Source: an uncultured Collinsella sp. (lineage in GTDB: Bacteria; Actinomycetota; Coriobacteriia; Coriobacteriales; Coriobacteriaceae). From it: a DNA stretch of 10,447 nt. A model generated the notes under the pieces. That model ran no database searches and had not been told where the DNA came from. It saw nothing but the letters and a program-made list of their open reading frames with translations. The stretch lies in contig URZJ01000050.1 of assembly GCA_900552395.1 (NCBI GenBank), positions 1 through 10,447 on the forward strand. The letters run 5' to 3'. Made by a program: the position numbers and the translations under genes. Each line of letters starts with the position of its first letter. Position 1 is the stretch's first letter. This document shows, piece by piece, positions 1 through 5,716 of this stretch.

Positions 1-179
1 ACATCAACATCATCGACACCGCCGAGTTCGCCATCCCGGGCCTTGACGACGAGTTCCGCGTCATCGTCTCCCCGTGGATTCTGACGGTGCTCGTGACCGA
101 CCGCCTGGCTCGCTACTACGAGACGGTCACCAAGCACAACCTTAAGTATCGTCGCTACTATCACCAGTTCGACTACTAA
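1..179 (+). CDS. SIS-domain fructosamine-6-phosphate deglycase-like protein, 3' end only
   Basis: Only the last 58 residues are in the window; the gene begins upstream. Reading from base 3, the frame ends at TAA 177-179. The fragment aligns without gaps to the C-terminus of the complete deglycase at 7102-8163 and differs at 5 of 58 residues, and both end in YRRYYHQFDY. It is therefore a close paralogue of a FrlB/FraB/GfrF-type deglycase, which splits a 6-phosphorylated sugar-amine into hexose 6-phosphate and the free amine. The catalytic part lies outside the window, so activity cannot be judged here. It is the first visible gene of a cassette in the order deglycase-IIA-IIB-IIC-IID, 46 nt before IIA. 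Unlike the second copy, no terminator hairpin separates it from IIA. Family assignment is by paralogy; the substrate is inferred. Confidence 0.85.
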   Translation, partial: INIIDTAEFAIPGLDDEFRVIVSPWILTVLVTDRLARYYETVTKHNLKYRRYYHQFDY

Positions 180-225
180 AGCAAACGGGTGCGGGAACGT
201 GCCGGGCTATTGAGAGGAACACAGA

Positions 226-645
226 ATGAGACAGTACATCATCGCCAGCCATGCGCACTTCGCTACCGGCATCAAGGAGAGCGTCGAGCTGCTCTCGGGT
301 GCTCGCGACAACGTCCACGATCTTTCGATGTTCGTCGATGACCGCATGGACGTGGCCGAGGAGGCCCAAAAACTGCTGGCGGGCATGTCTGCCGACGATG
401 ATGTCGTTGTCTGCACCGACCTCTTTGGTGGCAGCGTCAACAATGAGTTCACCAAGATCGTCCAGACGCGTCCCCGCGCGTACCTCGTTACCAACATGAA
501 CCTTCCTCTGCTCATCCAGCTGCTGTTCTCTGACGAGTCGGCGCCGGTTGAGGAGACGATTCGCGCCATCGTCGCTGCGGACGATACGCGCGTGAAGTTT
601 GTCAACGATCTTTTGGTCGATGACGAGGAGGAGGAAGAGTTCTAA
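226..645 (+). CDS. PTS system mannose-family EIIA component (cassette A)
   Basis: This is a 139-residue cytoplasmic phosphocarrier of the mannose-type PTS, which accepts phosphate from HPr and passes it to IIB. The N-terminus IIASHAHFA places His9 where the phosphorylated histidine of ManX-type IIA lies (…GTHG…). The second family signature, DLFGGS, is at residues 65-70. The length matches a free-standing IIA domain, not an IIAB fusion. The ATG at 226 has a purine-rich site AGAGGA at 213-218. It is about 70% identical to the second IIA (8258-8674). The C-terminus is a run of acidic residues ending in Phe (DDEEEEEF). It lies between the deglycase and IIB, so it is probably in one transcript with them. 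Family call is secure; the sugar cannot be read from IIA. Confidence 0.93.
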   Translation: MRQYIIASHAHFATGIKESVELLSGARDNVHDLSMFVDDRMDVAEEAQKLLAGMSADDDVVVCTDLFGGSVNNEFTKIVQTRPRAYLVTNMNLPLLIQLLFSDESAPVEETIRAIVAADDTRVKFVNDLLVDDEEEEEF

Positions 646-665
646 TCCGCAGCACCTACTGACAC

Positions 666-678
666 GCCGTATGACGGC
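666..678 (+). other. Small intercistronic hairpin between IIA and IIB
   Basis: GCCGT (666-670) pairs with ACGGC (674-678) around a 3-nt loop. No U-tract follows, so it is not a terminator. It may be an mRNA stability element or chance. Confidence 0.3.
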
Positions 679-702
679 ACAAGACCTTTGGGGGGTCACA
701 TT

Positions 703-1185
703 ATGATTCAGCTACTTCGCGTTGACCATCGCCTGCTTCATGGCCAGGTCGCAGTTTCCTGGGTTCAGGGCCTTGGCTCCAACTGCATCTTCTGCGTGGG
801 CGATAAGGTCGCCAACGACCCGGTGTGGAAGACGACGCTCAAGATGGGCAAGCCTGCCGGCTGCAAGCTCGTCATCAAAGATATGGAGCATGCCATCGAA
901 GCTATCAACTCGGGCGTGACCGACAAGTACAAGATGATCATCTGCGTCGCCACTATCGCTGAGGCAAAGCAGCTTGTTGAGGGCTGCCCGCAGATCAAGT
1001 CGGTCAACCTGGGCAACACCAAGCCCAAGGACGAGAAGCGCCCCGATACTCGTCAGGTCTCTCGTCAGATCTTCCTGACCGCGGCCGAGGAAGCCGATGT
1101 GCGCGAGATGCTGGATCGTGGCATTGAGGTCGAGATTCGACCTCTGGCCGATGACCCCAAGGTTGACTGCGCCAGCGTGCTCTAG
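703..1185 (+). CDS. PTS system mannose-family EIIB component (cassette A)
   Basis: This is a 160-residue cytoplasmic IIB subunit that takes phosphate from IIA and donates it to the incoming sugar. The N-terminus MIQLLRVDHRLLHGQV is the classic mannose-family IIB signature; His13 in LLHGQV is the expected phosphorylation site. The size fits a stand-alone IIB. I chose ATG 703 because a G-rich ribosome-binding site (690-695) precedes it and because the paralogue at 8691 starts at the same point. A TTG at 688 in the same frame would add five residues but overlaps that ribosome-binding site. It lies 57 nt after IIA and 60 nt before IIC in the same direction. It is clearly more diverged from its paralogue than the two IIA copies are from each other. 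Confidence 0.93.
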   Translation: MIQLLRVDHRLLHGQVAVSWVQGLGSNCIFCVGDKVANDPVWKTTLKMGKPAGCKLVIKDMEHAIEAINSGVTDKYKMIICVATIAEAKQLVEGCPQIKSVNLGNTKPKDEKRPDTRQVSRQIFLTAAEEADVREMLDRGIEVEIRPLADDPKVDCASVL

Positions 1186-1196
1186 GCGTTCAATTT

Positions 1197-1218
1197 CGAA
1201 GAGCCTGCGGGTTCTTCG
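1197..1218 (+). other. Strong intercistronic hairpin between IIB and IIC
   Basis: CGAAGAGCC (1197-1205) pairs with GGTTCTTCG (1210-1218) as a 9-bp stem with one G-U pair and a TGCG tetraloop. No T-run follows, so it should not terminate transcription. A hairpin like this between subunit genes often marks a processing or 3'-protection site that sets different amounts of soluble and membrane subunits; that role is inferred. The equivalent junction in cassette C is only 8 nt long and has no hairpin. Confidence 0.5.
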
Positions 1219-1245
1219 TAGTGTCCTATATGGAAAGGGGGATGT

Positions 1246-2019
1246 ATGCTTACCCAAGCAATCCTCATCGGACTTATCGCCGCATTTGGTAAGTTCGACT
1301 ACCAGCTCGGTACGCTCTATGCGTTCCGCCCCATCGTCTTGTGCCCGCTCGTGGGTCTGGTGCTGGGGGACCTGCAGTCCGGCCTCGCGATCGGTGCGAG
1401 CCTGGAGCTGCTGTTCATGGGCTCGATCTCCATCGGCGCCTACGTGCCGCCTGATGAGACGATCGGCGGCGTGCTTGCCTGTGCCTTCGCTATCCAGCTG
1501 GGCCAGAGCACCGAGGCAGCCATCGCGCTTGCCATGCCCATCGCCACGCTGTGCCTTGCCATCAAGAACATCCTCAACGCCGCCCTGCCGATCCTAGTTG
1601 ACCGCGCTGATGTCTTCTCCAGCCAGGGCAACCTTAAGGGTGTCTATGCGATGCACTTCCTGATCGGTTCCACCGGTGTCATCATGGCGTTCCTGCTGTG
1701 CTCGCTGTCGTTCTATCTGGGTGCTGACGCTATCCAGGGCATGCTCGACTTCATCCCGCCCTTTGTCCTTGCTGGCTTTGGCGTTGCCGCCAACATCCTG
1801 CCGGCCATGGGCTTCGCCATGCTCGGCCGCCTGGTGCTCACCAAGCAGCTCGTGCCCTTCTACTTCCTGGGCTTCCTGCTGTGCTCCTACGCCAACGTGC
1901 CCGTCCTGGGCGTCGCCCTGATCGCCATCATCATCGGCATCGACAAGTTCGACCTGCTCGGCCTGGGCGGAGCCCAGCCCCAGCTCTCCGCGGAAGGGGA
2001 TGAGGACGATGACTTCTAG
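1246..2019 (+). CDS. PTS system mannose-family EIIC permease (cassette A)
   Basis: This is a 257-residue integral membrane protein that forms the sugar-translocating channel with IID. Family marks near the N-terminus are an RP pair (R28-P29) followed by PLVGLVLGD (residues 34-42), GASLEL (50-55), and a GAYVPP segment soon after. Long hydrophobic stretches follow, and the tail is acidic (GDEDDDF). ATG 1246 follows AAAGGGGG at 1234-1241. The protein is 82% identical to the cassette B IIC (212 of 257 residues), but unevenly: 10 differences in residues 1-83, 35 in 84-178 and none in 179-257. The last part of the gene lies within a DNA repeat shared with cassette B. The stop overlaps the IID start by 11 nt, indicating translational coupling. 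Family is certain; the substrate is inferred from the deglycase. Confidence 0.95.
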   Translation: MLTQAILIGLIAAFGKFDYQLGTLYAFRPIVLCPLVGLVLGDLQSGLAIGASLELLFMGSISIGAYVPPDETIGGVLACAFAIQLGQSTEAAIALAMPIATLCLAIKNILNAALPILVDRADVFSSQGNLKGVYAMHFLIGSTGVIMAFLLCSLSFYLGADAIQGMLDFIPPFVLAGFGVAANILPAMGFAMLGRLVLTKQLVPFYFLGFLLCSYANVPVLGVALIAIIIGIDKFDLLGLGGAQPQLSAEGDEDDDF

Positions 2020-2842
2020 TCCCGAGAACAAGATCACGCGCTCCGACCTCGTCAAGAGCGCCCTCAACACCGGCGCCCTGGGCATGGAGTTCTCCTGGAC
2101 CTACTACAAGCAGATGAACATCGCCTTCTGCCTGATGGTCGCCAACATGCTCAAGAAGATCTACGCCGGCCGCCCCGACGACTACGCCGAGGCCCTGCAC
2201 CGCCACTGCGCGTTCTTCAACATCACCGTCCAGTTCGCCCCGTTCGTCGGCGGCATCGCGATGGCCATGGAGGAGAAGGTCGCCCGCGGCGAGATCGAGC
2301 CCGAGAGCGTCAACGACGTCAAGGCCGCCCTCATGGGCCCGCTGTCCGGCATCGGCGACTCCATCTTCCTGTCGACGCTGCGCGTGGTCGCCGCCGCGGT
2401 GGGCATCAGCCTGTGCCAGGCCGGCAACCCCTTCGGCCCCATCGCCTTCCTGCTCATCTACAACGTCCCCGGCTTCGCGCTGCGCGTCTGGGGCGCCGTC
2501 AAGGGCTACGAGCTGGGCGTGGGCTTCCTGGACGAGGCCCAGAGGACCGGCCTCATGCAGAAGATCATGACCTGCGTGGGAATCGTGGGCGTCATGGTCG
2601 TGGGCGCCATGTGCAAGGACATGTTCTGGGCCAGCATCCCGGTGGCCATCGGCTCGGGCGAGGACGCCCAGACCCTCCAGGACATCCTGGACGGCATCAT
2701 GCCCGGCATGCTCGGCATGCTCGCCTTCTGGCTGTACTACTGGCTGCTGTCCAAGAAGATCAACCCCATGGTGCTGATCGTGGCCACCATGGTCGTGGGC
2801 ATCGTCGGCGCGTTCTTCGGCGTGCTGGCGTAAGGGCCCGGC
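1780..2842 (+). repeat. Long direct repeat, copy 1 (3' part of IIC plus all of IID)
   Basis: This segment shows no base difference by eye from 4572-5634, at a constant offset of 2792 bp. It runs from codon 179 of IIC through the IID stop codon and 9 bases beyond. Similarity falls away sharply at both ends. Such identity, silent sites included, next to a diverged IIC middle suggests recent gene conversion or duplication. Exact identity was judged by reading, not by alignment software. Confidence 0.88.
2009..2833 (+). CDS. PTS system mannose-family EIID permease (cassette A)
   Basis: This is a 274-residue membrane subunit that partners IIC in mannose-type permeases. The central ALMGPLSGIGDS motif is the family hallmark, and several membrane segments fill the C-terminal half. 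I chose ATG 2009 because GGAAGGGG (1992-1999) lies 9 nt upstream; an ATG at 2000 would sit directly on that site. The start overlaps the IIC stop by 11 nt. The protein is identical to the cassette B IID. Where the cassette C IID has the more usual SWNYERM near the N-terminus, this one has SWTYYKQM, so it belongs to a diverged subgroup. Codons end almost entirely in C or G, in contrast to the following DMT gene, which suggests high expression. Confidence 0.95.
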   Translation: MTSSPENKITRSDLVKSALNTGALGMEFSWTYYKQMNIAFCLMVANMLKKIYAGRPDDYAEALHRHCAFFNITVQFAPFVGGIAMAMEEKVARGEIEPESVNDVKAALMGPLSGIGDSIFLSTLRVVAAAVGISLCQAGNPFGPIAFLLIYNVPGFALRVWGAVKGYELGVGFLDEAQRTGLMQKIMTCVGIVGVMVVGAMCKDMFWASIPVAIGSGEDAQTLQDILDGIMPGMLGMLAFWLYYWLLSKKINPMVLIVATMVVGIVGAFFGVLA

Positions 2843-2862
2843 CTATTATCTGCCCCCAAGGG

Positions 2863-2893
2863 AAACGGCGACCCATTGCGGTCGCCGTTTTTT
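2863..2893 (+). terminator. Intrinsic terminator after cassette A
   Basis: An 11-bp perfect stem (2863-2873 with 2880-2890) has a 6-nt loop CATTGC and runs into a T6 tract at 2888-2893. It ends the cassette A transcript about 30 nt after the IID stop. Confidence 0.92.
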
Positions 2894-2921
2894 ATTACCG
2901 AAAGCTAGCTGGAGGTGCTTC

Positions 2922-3812
2922 GTGATTCGATCTGACAATCCACCCGACAATGGCGTGAGCGGGGCGATGTATCTATTTGGCACGGCGCTCTTGTGGAGCT
3001 TTATCGGCATCCTCGTTCACGCCAATTCGCAGTCAGCTCTTTTGATCGGTGCCGTCACGGCAATATTTATGGCACTCTTTATCCTGCTCGTCGGCAGGCC
3101 TGTCCTCCGCGTCAGCCGTCTTATTGCCCTTGTGGCCGTCTGCAACTTCGTGACGGGCACTACGTTTAACTTTGCCAACCAGCTCACGACGGTCGGTAAC
3201 GCAATCGTTTTGCAGTACACCTCGATGATTTTCGTTATCGTGTATCAATCGCTCGCAACTCACACGTTGCCTTCGCCTGCGAAGATTGCCTCCGTGGTGG
3301 TCGCTTTTACGGGTATGGGACTTTTCTTTTTGGGTGATTTGAGTCCCGAGGGCATGCTCGGCAACCTGCTTGCCGTCATTTCGGGCGCCACCTTTGGGCT
3401 GTGTTTCTTTTTGAACTCTCGCGCCGATGCGTCGCCCATGGTGTCCTCGCTCATCTCCTGCGGTATCTCGATGCTGCCGATCGTCTATTTTGCTGGTGCC
3501 CTAGACTCCGTGAGACCATTTGAGTGGGGGCTCATGCTGGTGCATGGCCTTTTTTGCAGTGGTCTTGCGAGCGTGCTGTATGCCAAGGGGATTGCGCGCA
3601 CCAACGCGTTTGCGGCCAACTTGGTCTGCATGAGCGAGGTCGTGCTCGCTCCCTGCTGGTCGGCGCTCCTCTTTGGCGAGGTCTTTCACTGGAATGAGTT
3701 TTTGGGTGCGTCGATTATCGTTTTGGTGATTGTGGCCAACTTGGCATCCGATGCCTTTGGCGATGGCTTTCTGGTGGCGCTTGTCCGCCATCGAAACAAG
3801 GAACATGCCTGA
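2922..3812 (+). CDS. EamA/DMT-superfamily transporter
   Basis: This is a 296-residue inner-membrane protein with about ten hydrophobic segments arranged as two tandem halves, as in the drug/metabolite transporter superfamily (EamA type). The first half includes the AIVLQYTSMIFVIVYQ segment. The second half ends with the typical LAPCWSALLFGE region (Glu253), followed by a G-rich last helix. Translation should start at GTG 2922 behind a perfect GGAGGT (2911-2916). The gene begins only 28 nt after the cassette A terminator, with no promoter visible between them. Codon use is more mixed (many T-ending codons) than in the PTS genes. Members often export amino acids or other metabolites; export of the amino acid released by the deglycase is possible but is inference. 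It could equally be an unrelated passenger. Confidence 0.85.
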   Translation: MIRSDNPPDNGVSGAMYLFGTALLWSFIGILVHANSQSALLIGAVTAIFMALFILLVGRPVLRVSRLIALVAVCNFVTGTTFNFANQLTTVGNAIVLQYTSMIFVIVYQSLATHTLPSPAKIASVVVAFTGMGLFFLGDLSPEGMLGNLLAVISGATFGLCFFLNSRADASPMVSSLISCGISMLPIVYFAGALDSVRPFEWGLMLVHGLFCSGLASVLYAKGIARTNAFAANLVCMSEVVLAPCWSALLFGEVFHWNEFLGASIIVLVIVANLASDAFGDGFLVALVRHRNKEHA

Positions 3813-3856
3813 TGGGATACGTTTGCCGTTTACGGTAAAAAACACCCCGCTGAGCG

Positions 3857-3900
3857 AGTGGTATTAAATAGTAAGGACCTGCATACCTATAATTGGTATC
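3857..3900 (+). promoter_or_regulatory. Promoter with two TGGTAT operator-like elements, upstream of cassette B IIC-IID
   Basis: A 12-bp box AGTGGTATTAAA (3857-3868) overlaps a weak -35 (TTAAAT, 3864-3869). An 18-nt spacer leads to a consensus -10 TATAAT (3888-3893), which overlaps ATTGGTATC (3892-3900). The two TGGTAT cores are 35 bp apart. The -10 also lies within a short palindrome, ATACC-N7-GGTAT (3883-3899). The same boxes with the same spacing precede the deglycase at 7102. The expected transcription start is near 3900, giving a leader of about 138 nt. The overlap with the core promoter suggests binding by a repressor, perhaps of the GntR type; the regulator is not in this window. Confidence 0.75.
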
Positions 3901-3908
3901 AAATCATT

Positions 3909-3945
3909 TGTACCTGGCATGGGTGTTAGCAGCACACCAGGTACA
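3909..3945 (+). promoter_or_regulatory. Inverted repeat in the cassette B leader
   Basis: TGTACCTGG (3909-3917) and CCAGGTACA (3937-3945) are perfect 9-bp inverted arms 19 nt apart, with a possible inner GTGT/ACAC pairing. It lies just downstream of the predicted transcription start, so it could be a DNA operator or an mRNA hairpin. No T-run follows. Nothing similar is seen before the 7102 gene. Confidence 0.5.
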
Positions 3946-3959
3946 CTTCGAGCCGTGTG

Positions 3960-4017
3960 ATCGAACTCCCGGAATTGATATCAGCAACGCGCGCGACGGG
4001 AGTGACGACGGTTCGAT
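3960..4017 (+). promoter_or_regulatory. Second structured element in the cassette B leader
   Basis: ATCGAAC (3960-3966) pairs with GTTCGAT (4011-4017), and just inside it TCCCG (3967-3971) pairs with CGGGA (3997-4001). This forms a long irregular stem that ends about 10 nt before the GGGAGGA ribosome-binding site (4028-4034). It may influence translation of IIC. It fits no riboswitch or T-box signature I recognise. Confidence 0.4.
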
Positions 4018-4037
4018 ATTCCTTATTGGGAGGAATT

Positions 4038-4811
4038 ATGCTTGTCCAAGCAATCCTCGTCGGCTTAGTCGGAGCGTTTGGATGCCTCGACTACCAGCTC
4101 GGCACCCTCTACGCGTTCCGCCCCATCGTCCTGTGCCCGCTCGTGGGCCTGGTGCTGGGGGATCTGCAGACCGGCCTTGCCGTTGGCGCCAGCCTGGAGC
4201 TGCTGTTCATGGGCTCGATCTCCATCGGCGCCTACGTACCGCCCAACGAAACCGTCGGCGGCGTGCTCGCCTGCGCGTTTGCCATTCAGCTCGGTCAGGG
4301 TACCGAGACGGCCATCGCGCTCGCCATGCCCATCGCCGTCCTTTCGCTGACGATCGGCAACATTACCAATGCTTTGTTCCCTGTGTTTGTCGATATGGCA
4401 GACAAGTTCGCCCTCAAGGGAAACCTCAAAGGCATCTACGCCGTTCATTGGGGAATTGGAATTTGGGGTTGCGTTGAGTACTTCCTGCTGTGCGGCGGCG
4501 CCTTCTATCTGGGTTCCGACGCCATTCAGGGTCTGCTCGACTTCATCCCGCCCTTCATCATCGACGGTTGCGGCGTTGCCGCCAACATCCTGCCGGCCAT
4601 GGGCTTCGCCATGCTCGGCCGCCTGGTGCTCACCAAGCAGCTCGTGCCCTTCTACTTCCTGGGCTTCCTGCTGTGCTCCTACGCCAACGTGCCCGTCCTG
4701 GGCGTCGCCCTGATCGCCATCATCATCGGCATCGACAAGTTCGACCTGCTCGGCCTGGGCGGAGCCCAGCCCCAGCTCTCCGCGGAAGGGGATGAGGACG
4801 ATGACTTCTAG
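4038..4811 (+). CDS. PTS system mannose-family EIIC permease (cassette B, without its own IIA/IIB)
   Basis: This is a 257-residue membrane permease subunit, the same length as the cassette A IIC and with the same family marks: R28-P29, PLVGLVLGD at 34-42, GASLEL at 50-55, acidic tail GDEDDDF. ATG 4038 follows GGGAGGA (4028-4034). An in-frame GTG at 3957 would add 27 residues, but they run through the structured leader and are absent from both paralogues. Residues 179-257 are identical to the cassette A protein, while residues 84-178 differ at 35 of 95 positions; this central part may set a different substrate preference. No IIA or IIB gene precedes it, so it must borrow phosphate from another cassette's IIA/IIB. 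It has its own promoter at 3857-3900. Confidence 0.94.
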   Translation: MLVQAILVGLVGAFGCLDYQLGTLYAFRPIVLCPLVGLVLGDLQTGLAVGASLELLFMGSISIGAYVPPNETVGGVLACAFAIQLGQGTETAIALAMPIAVLSLTIGNITNALFPVFVDMADKFALKGNLKGIYAVHWGIGIWGCVEYFLLCGGAFYLGSDAIQGLLDFIPPFIIDGCGVAANILPAMGFAMLGRLVLTKQLVPFYFLGFLLCSYANVPVLGVALIAIIIGIDKFDLLGLGGAQPQLSAEGDEDDDF

Positions 4812-5634
4812 TCCCGAGAACAAGATCACGCGCTCCGACCTCGTCAAGAGCGCCCTCAACACCGGCGCCCTGGGCATGGAGTTCTCCTGGACCTACTACA
4901 AGCAGATGAACATCGCCTTCTGCCTGATGGTCGCCAACATGCTCAAGAAGATCTACGCCGGCCGCCCCGACGACTACGCCGAGGCCCTGCACCGCCACTG
5001 CGCGTTCTTCAACATCACCGTCCAGTTCGCCCCGTTCGTCGGCGGCATCGCGATGGCCATGGAGGAGAAGGTCGCCCGCGGCGAGATCGAGCCCGAGAGC
5101 GTCAACGACGTCAAGGCCGCCCTCATGGGCCCGCTGTCCGGCATCGGCGACTCCATCTTCCTGTCGACGCTGCGCGTGGTCGCCGCCGCGGTGGGCATCA
5201 GCCTGTGCCAGGCCGGCAACCCCTTCGGCCCCATCGCCTTCCTGCTCATCTACAACGTCCCCGGCTTCGCGCTGCGCGTCTGGGGCGCCGTCAAGGGCTA
5301 CGAGCTGGGCGTGGGCTTCCTGGACGAGGCCCAGAGGACCGGCCTCATGCAGAAGATCATGACCTGCGTGGGAATCGTGGGCGTCATGGTCGTGGGCGCC
5401 ATGTGCAAGGACATGTTCTGGGCCAGCATCCCGGTGGCCATCGGCTCGGGCGAGGACGCCCAGACCCTCCAGGACATCCTGGACGGCATCATGCCCGGCA
5501 TGCTCGGCATGCTCGCCTTCTGGCTGTACTACTGGCTGCTGTCCAAGAAGATCAACCCCATGGTGCTGATCGTGGCCACCATGGTCGTGGGCATCGTCGG
5601 CGCGTTCTTCGGCGTGCTGGCGTAAGGGCCCGGC
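4572..5634 (+). repeat. Long direct repeat, copy 2 (3' part of IIC plus all of IID)
   Basis: This is the partner of 1780-2842. Identity begins at IIC codon 179 and stops 9 bases after the IID stop codon, just before the two cassettes acquire different terminators. The repeats are in the same orientation, so recombination between them would remove 2792 bp: the DMT gene, the cassette B promoter and one IIC-IID equivalent. Confidence 0.88.
4801..5625 (+). CDS. PTS system mannose-family EIID permease (cassette B)
   Basis: This is a 274-residue IID membrane subunit, identical in amino-acid sequence to the one at 2009-2833 and apparently identical in DNA. It has the same ALMGPLSGIGDS hallmark and C-terminal membrane segments. 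ATG 4801 is behind GGAAGGGG (4784-4791) and overlaps the IIC stop by 11 nt. It should pair with the IIC encoded just upstream. Because the two IID proteins are the same, any difference in transport between cassettes A and B must come from IIC. It is the last gene before the terminator at 5660-5699. Confidence 0.95.
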   Translation: MTSSPENKITRSDLVKSALNTGALGMEFSWTYYKQMNIAFCLMVANMLKKIYAGRPDDYAEALHRHCAFFNITVQFAPFVGGIAMAMEEKVARGEIEPESVNDVKAALMGPLSGIGDSIFLSTLRVVAAAVGISLCQAGNPFGPIAFLLIYNVPGFALRVWGAVKGYELGVGFLDEAQRTGLMQKIMTCVGIVGVMVVGAMCKDMFWASIPVAIGSGEDAQTLQDILDGIMPGMLGMLAFWLYYWLLSKKINPMVLIVATMVVGIVGAFFGVLA

Positions 5635-5659
5635 TGCATAGATTTTCGTTGCAACCTGG

Positions 5660-5699
5660 AAAGGGGATGGAGCGGGCCTATGCCCTCCATCCCCTTTTT
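5660..5699 (+). terminator. Intrinsic terminator after cassette B
   Basis: A 13-bp perfect stem (5660-5672 with 5685-5697) encloses a 12-nt loop, which can itself form a short GGGC/GCCC hairpin. It ends in a T5 tract (5695-5699). It differs in sequence from the cassette A terminator. Confidence 0.92.
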
Positions 5700-5716
5700 G
5701 TATAGAAGGAGTTCGT

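Noticed and set aside
3837..3860. Minus-strand terminator-like hairpin followed by T6
   Set aside because: The stem is interrupted and weak, and there is no minus-strand gene that it could end.
3915..3931. Possible sigma-54 (-24/-12) promoter, TGGCAT…TTAGC, of the kind that drives some mannose-PTS operons
   Set aside because: The gap between the GG and GC elements is 11 nt rather than 10, the -12 element is poor, and a good sigma-70-type promoter with duplicated boxes lies just upstream.
3950..4025. tRNA-like sequence (GGTTCGATATTCC resembles a T-loop)
   Set aside because: The flanking bases do not form a 5-bp T-stem on either strand, and no acceptor or anticodon arm can be drawn.
3957..4037. 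In-frame N-terminal extension of the cassette B IIC from GTG 3957
   Set aside because: It would add 27 residues lacking any counterpart in the two other IIC proteins and running through the structured leader; ATG 4038 has a strong GGGAGGA site.
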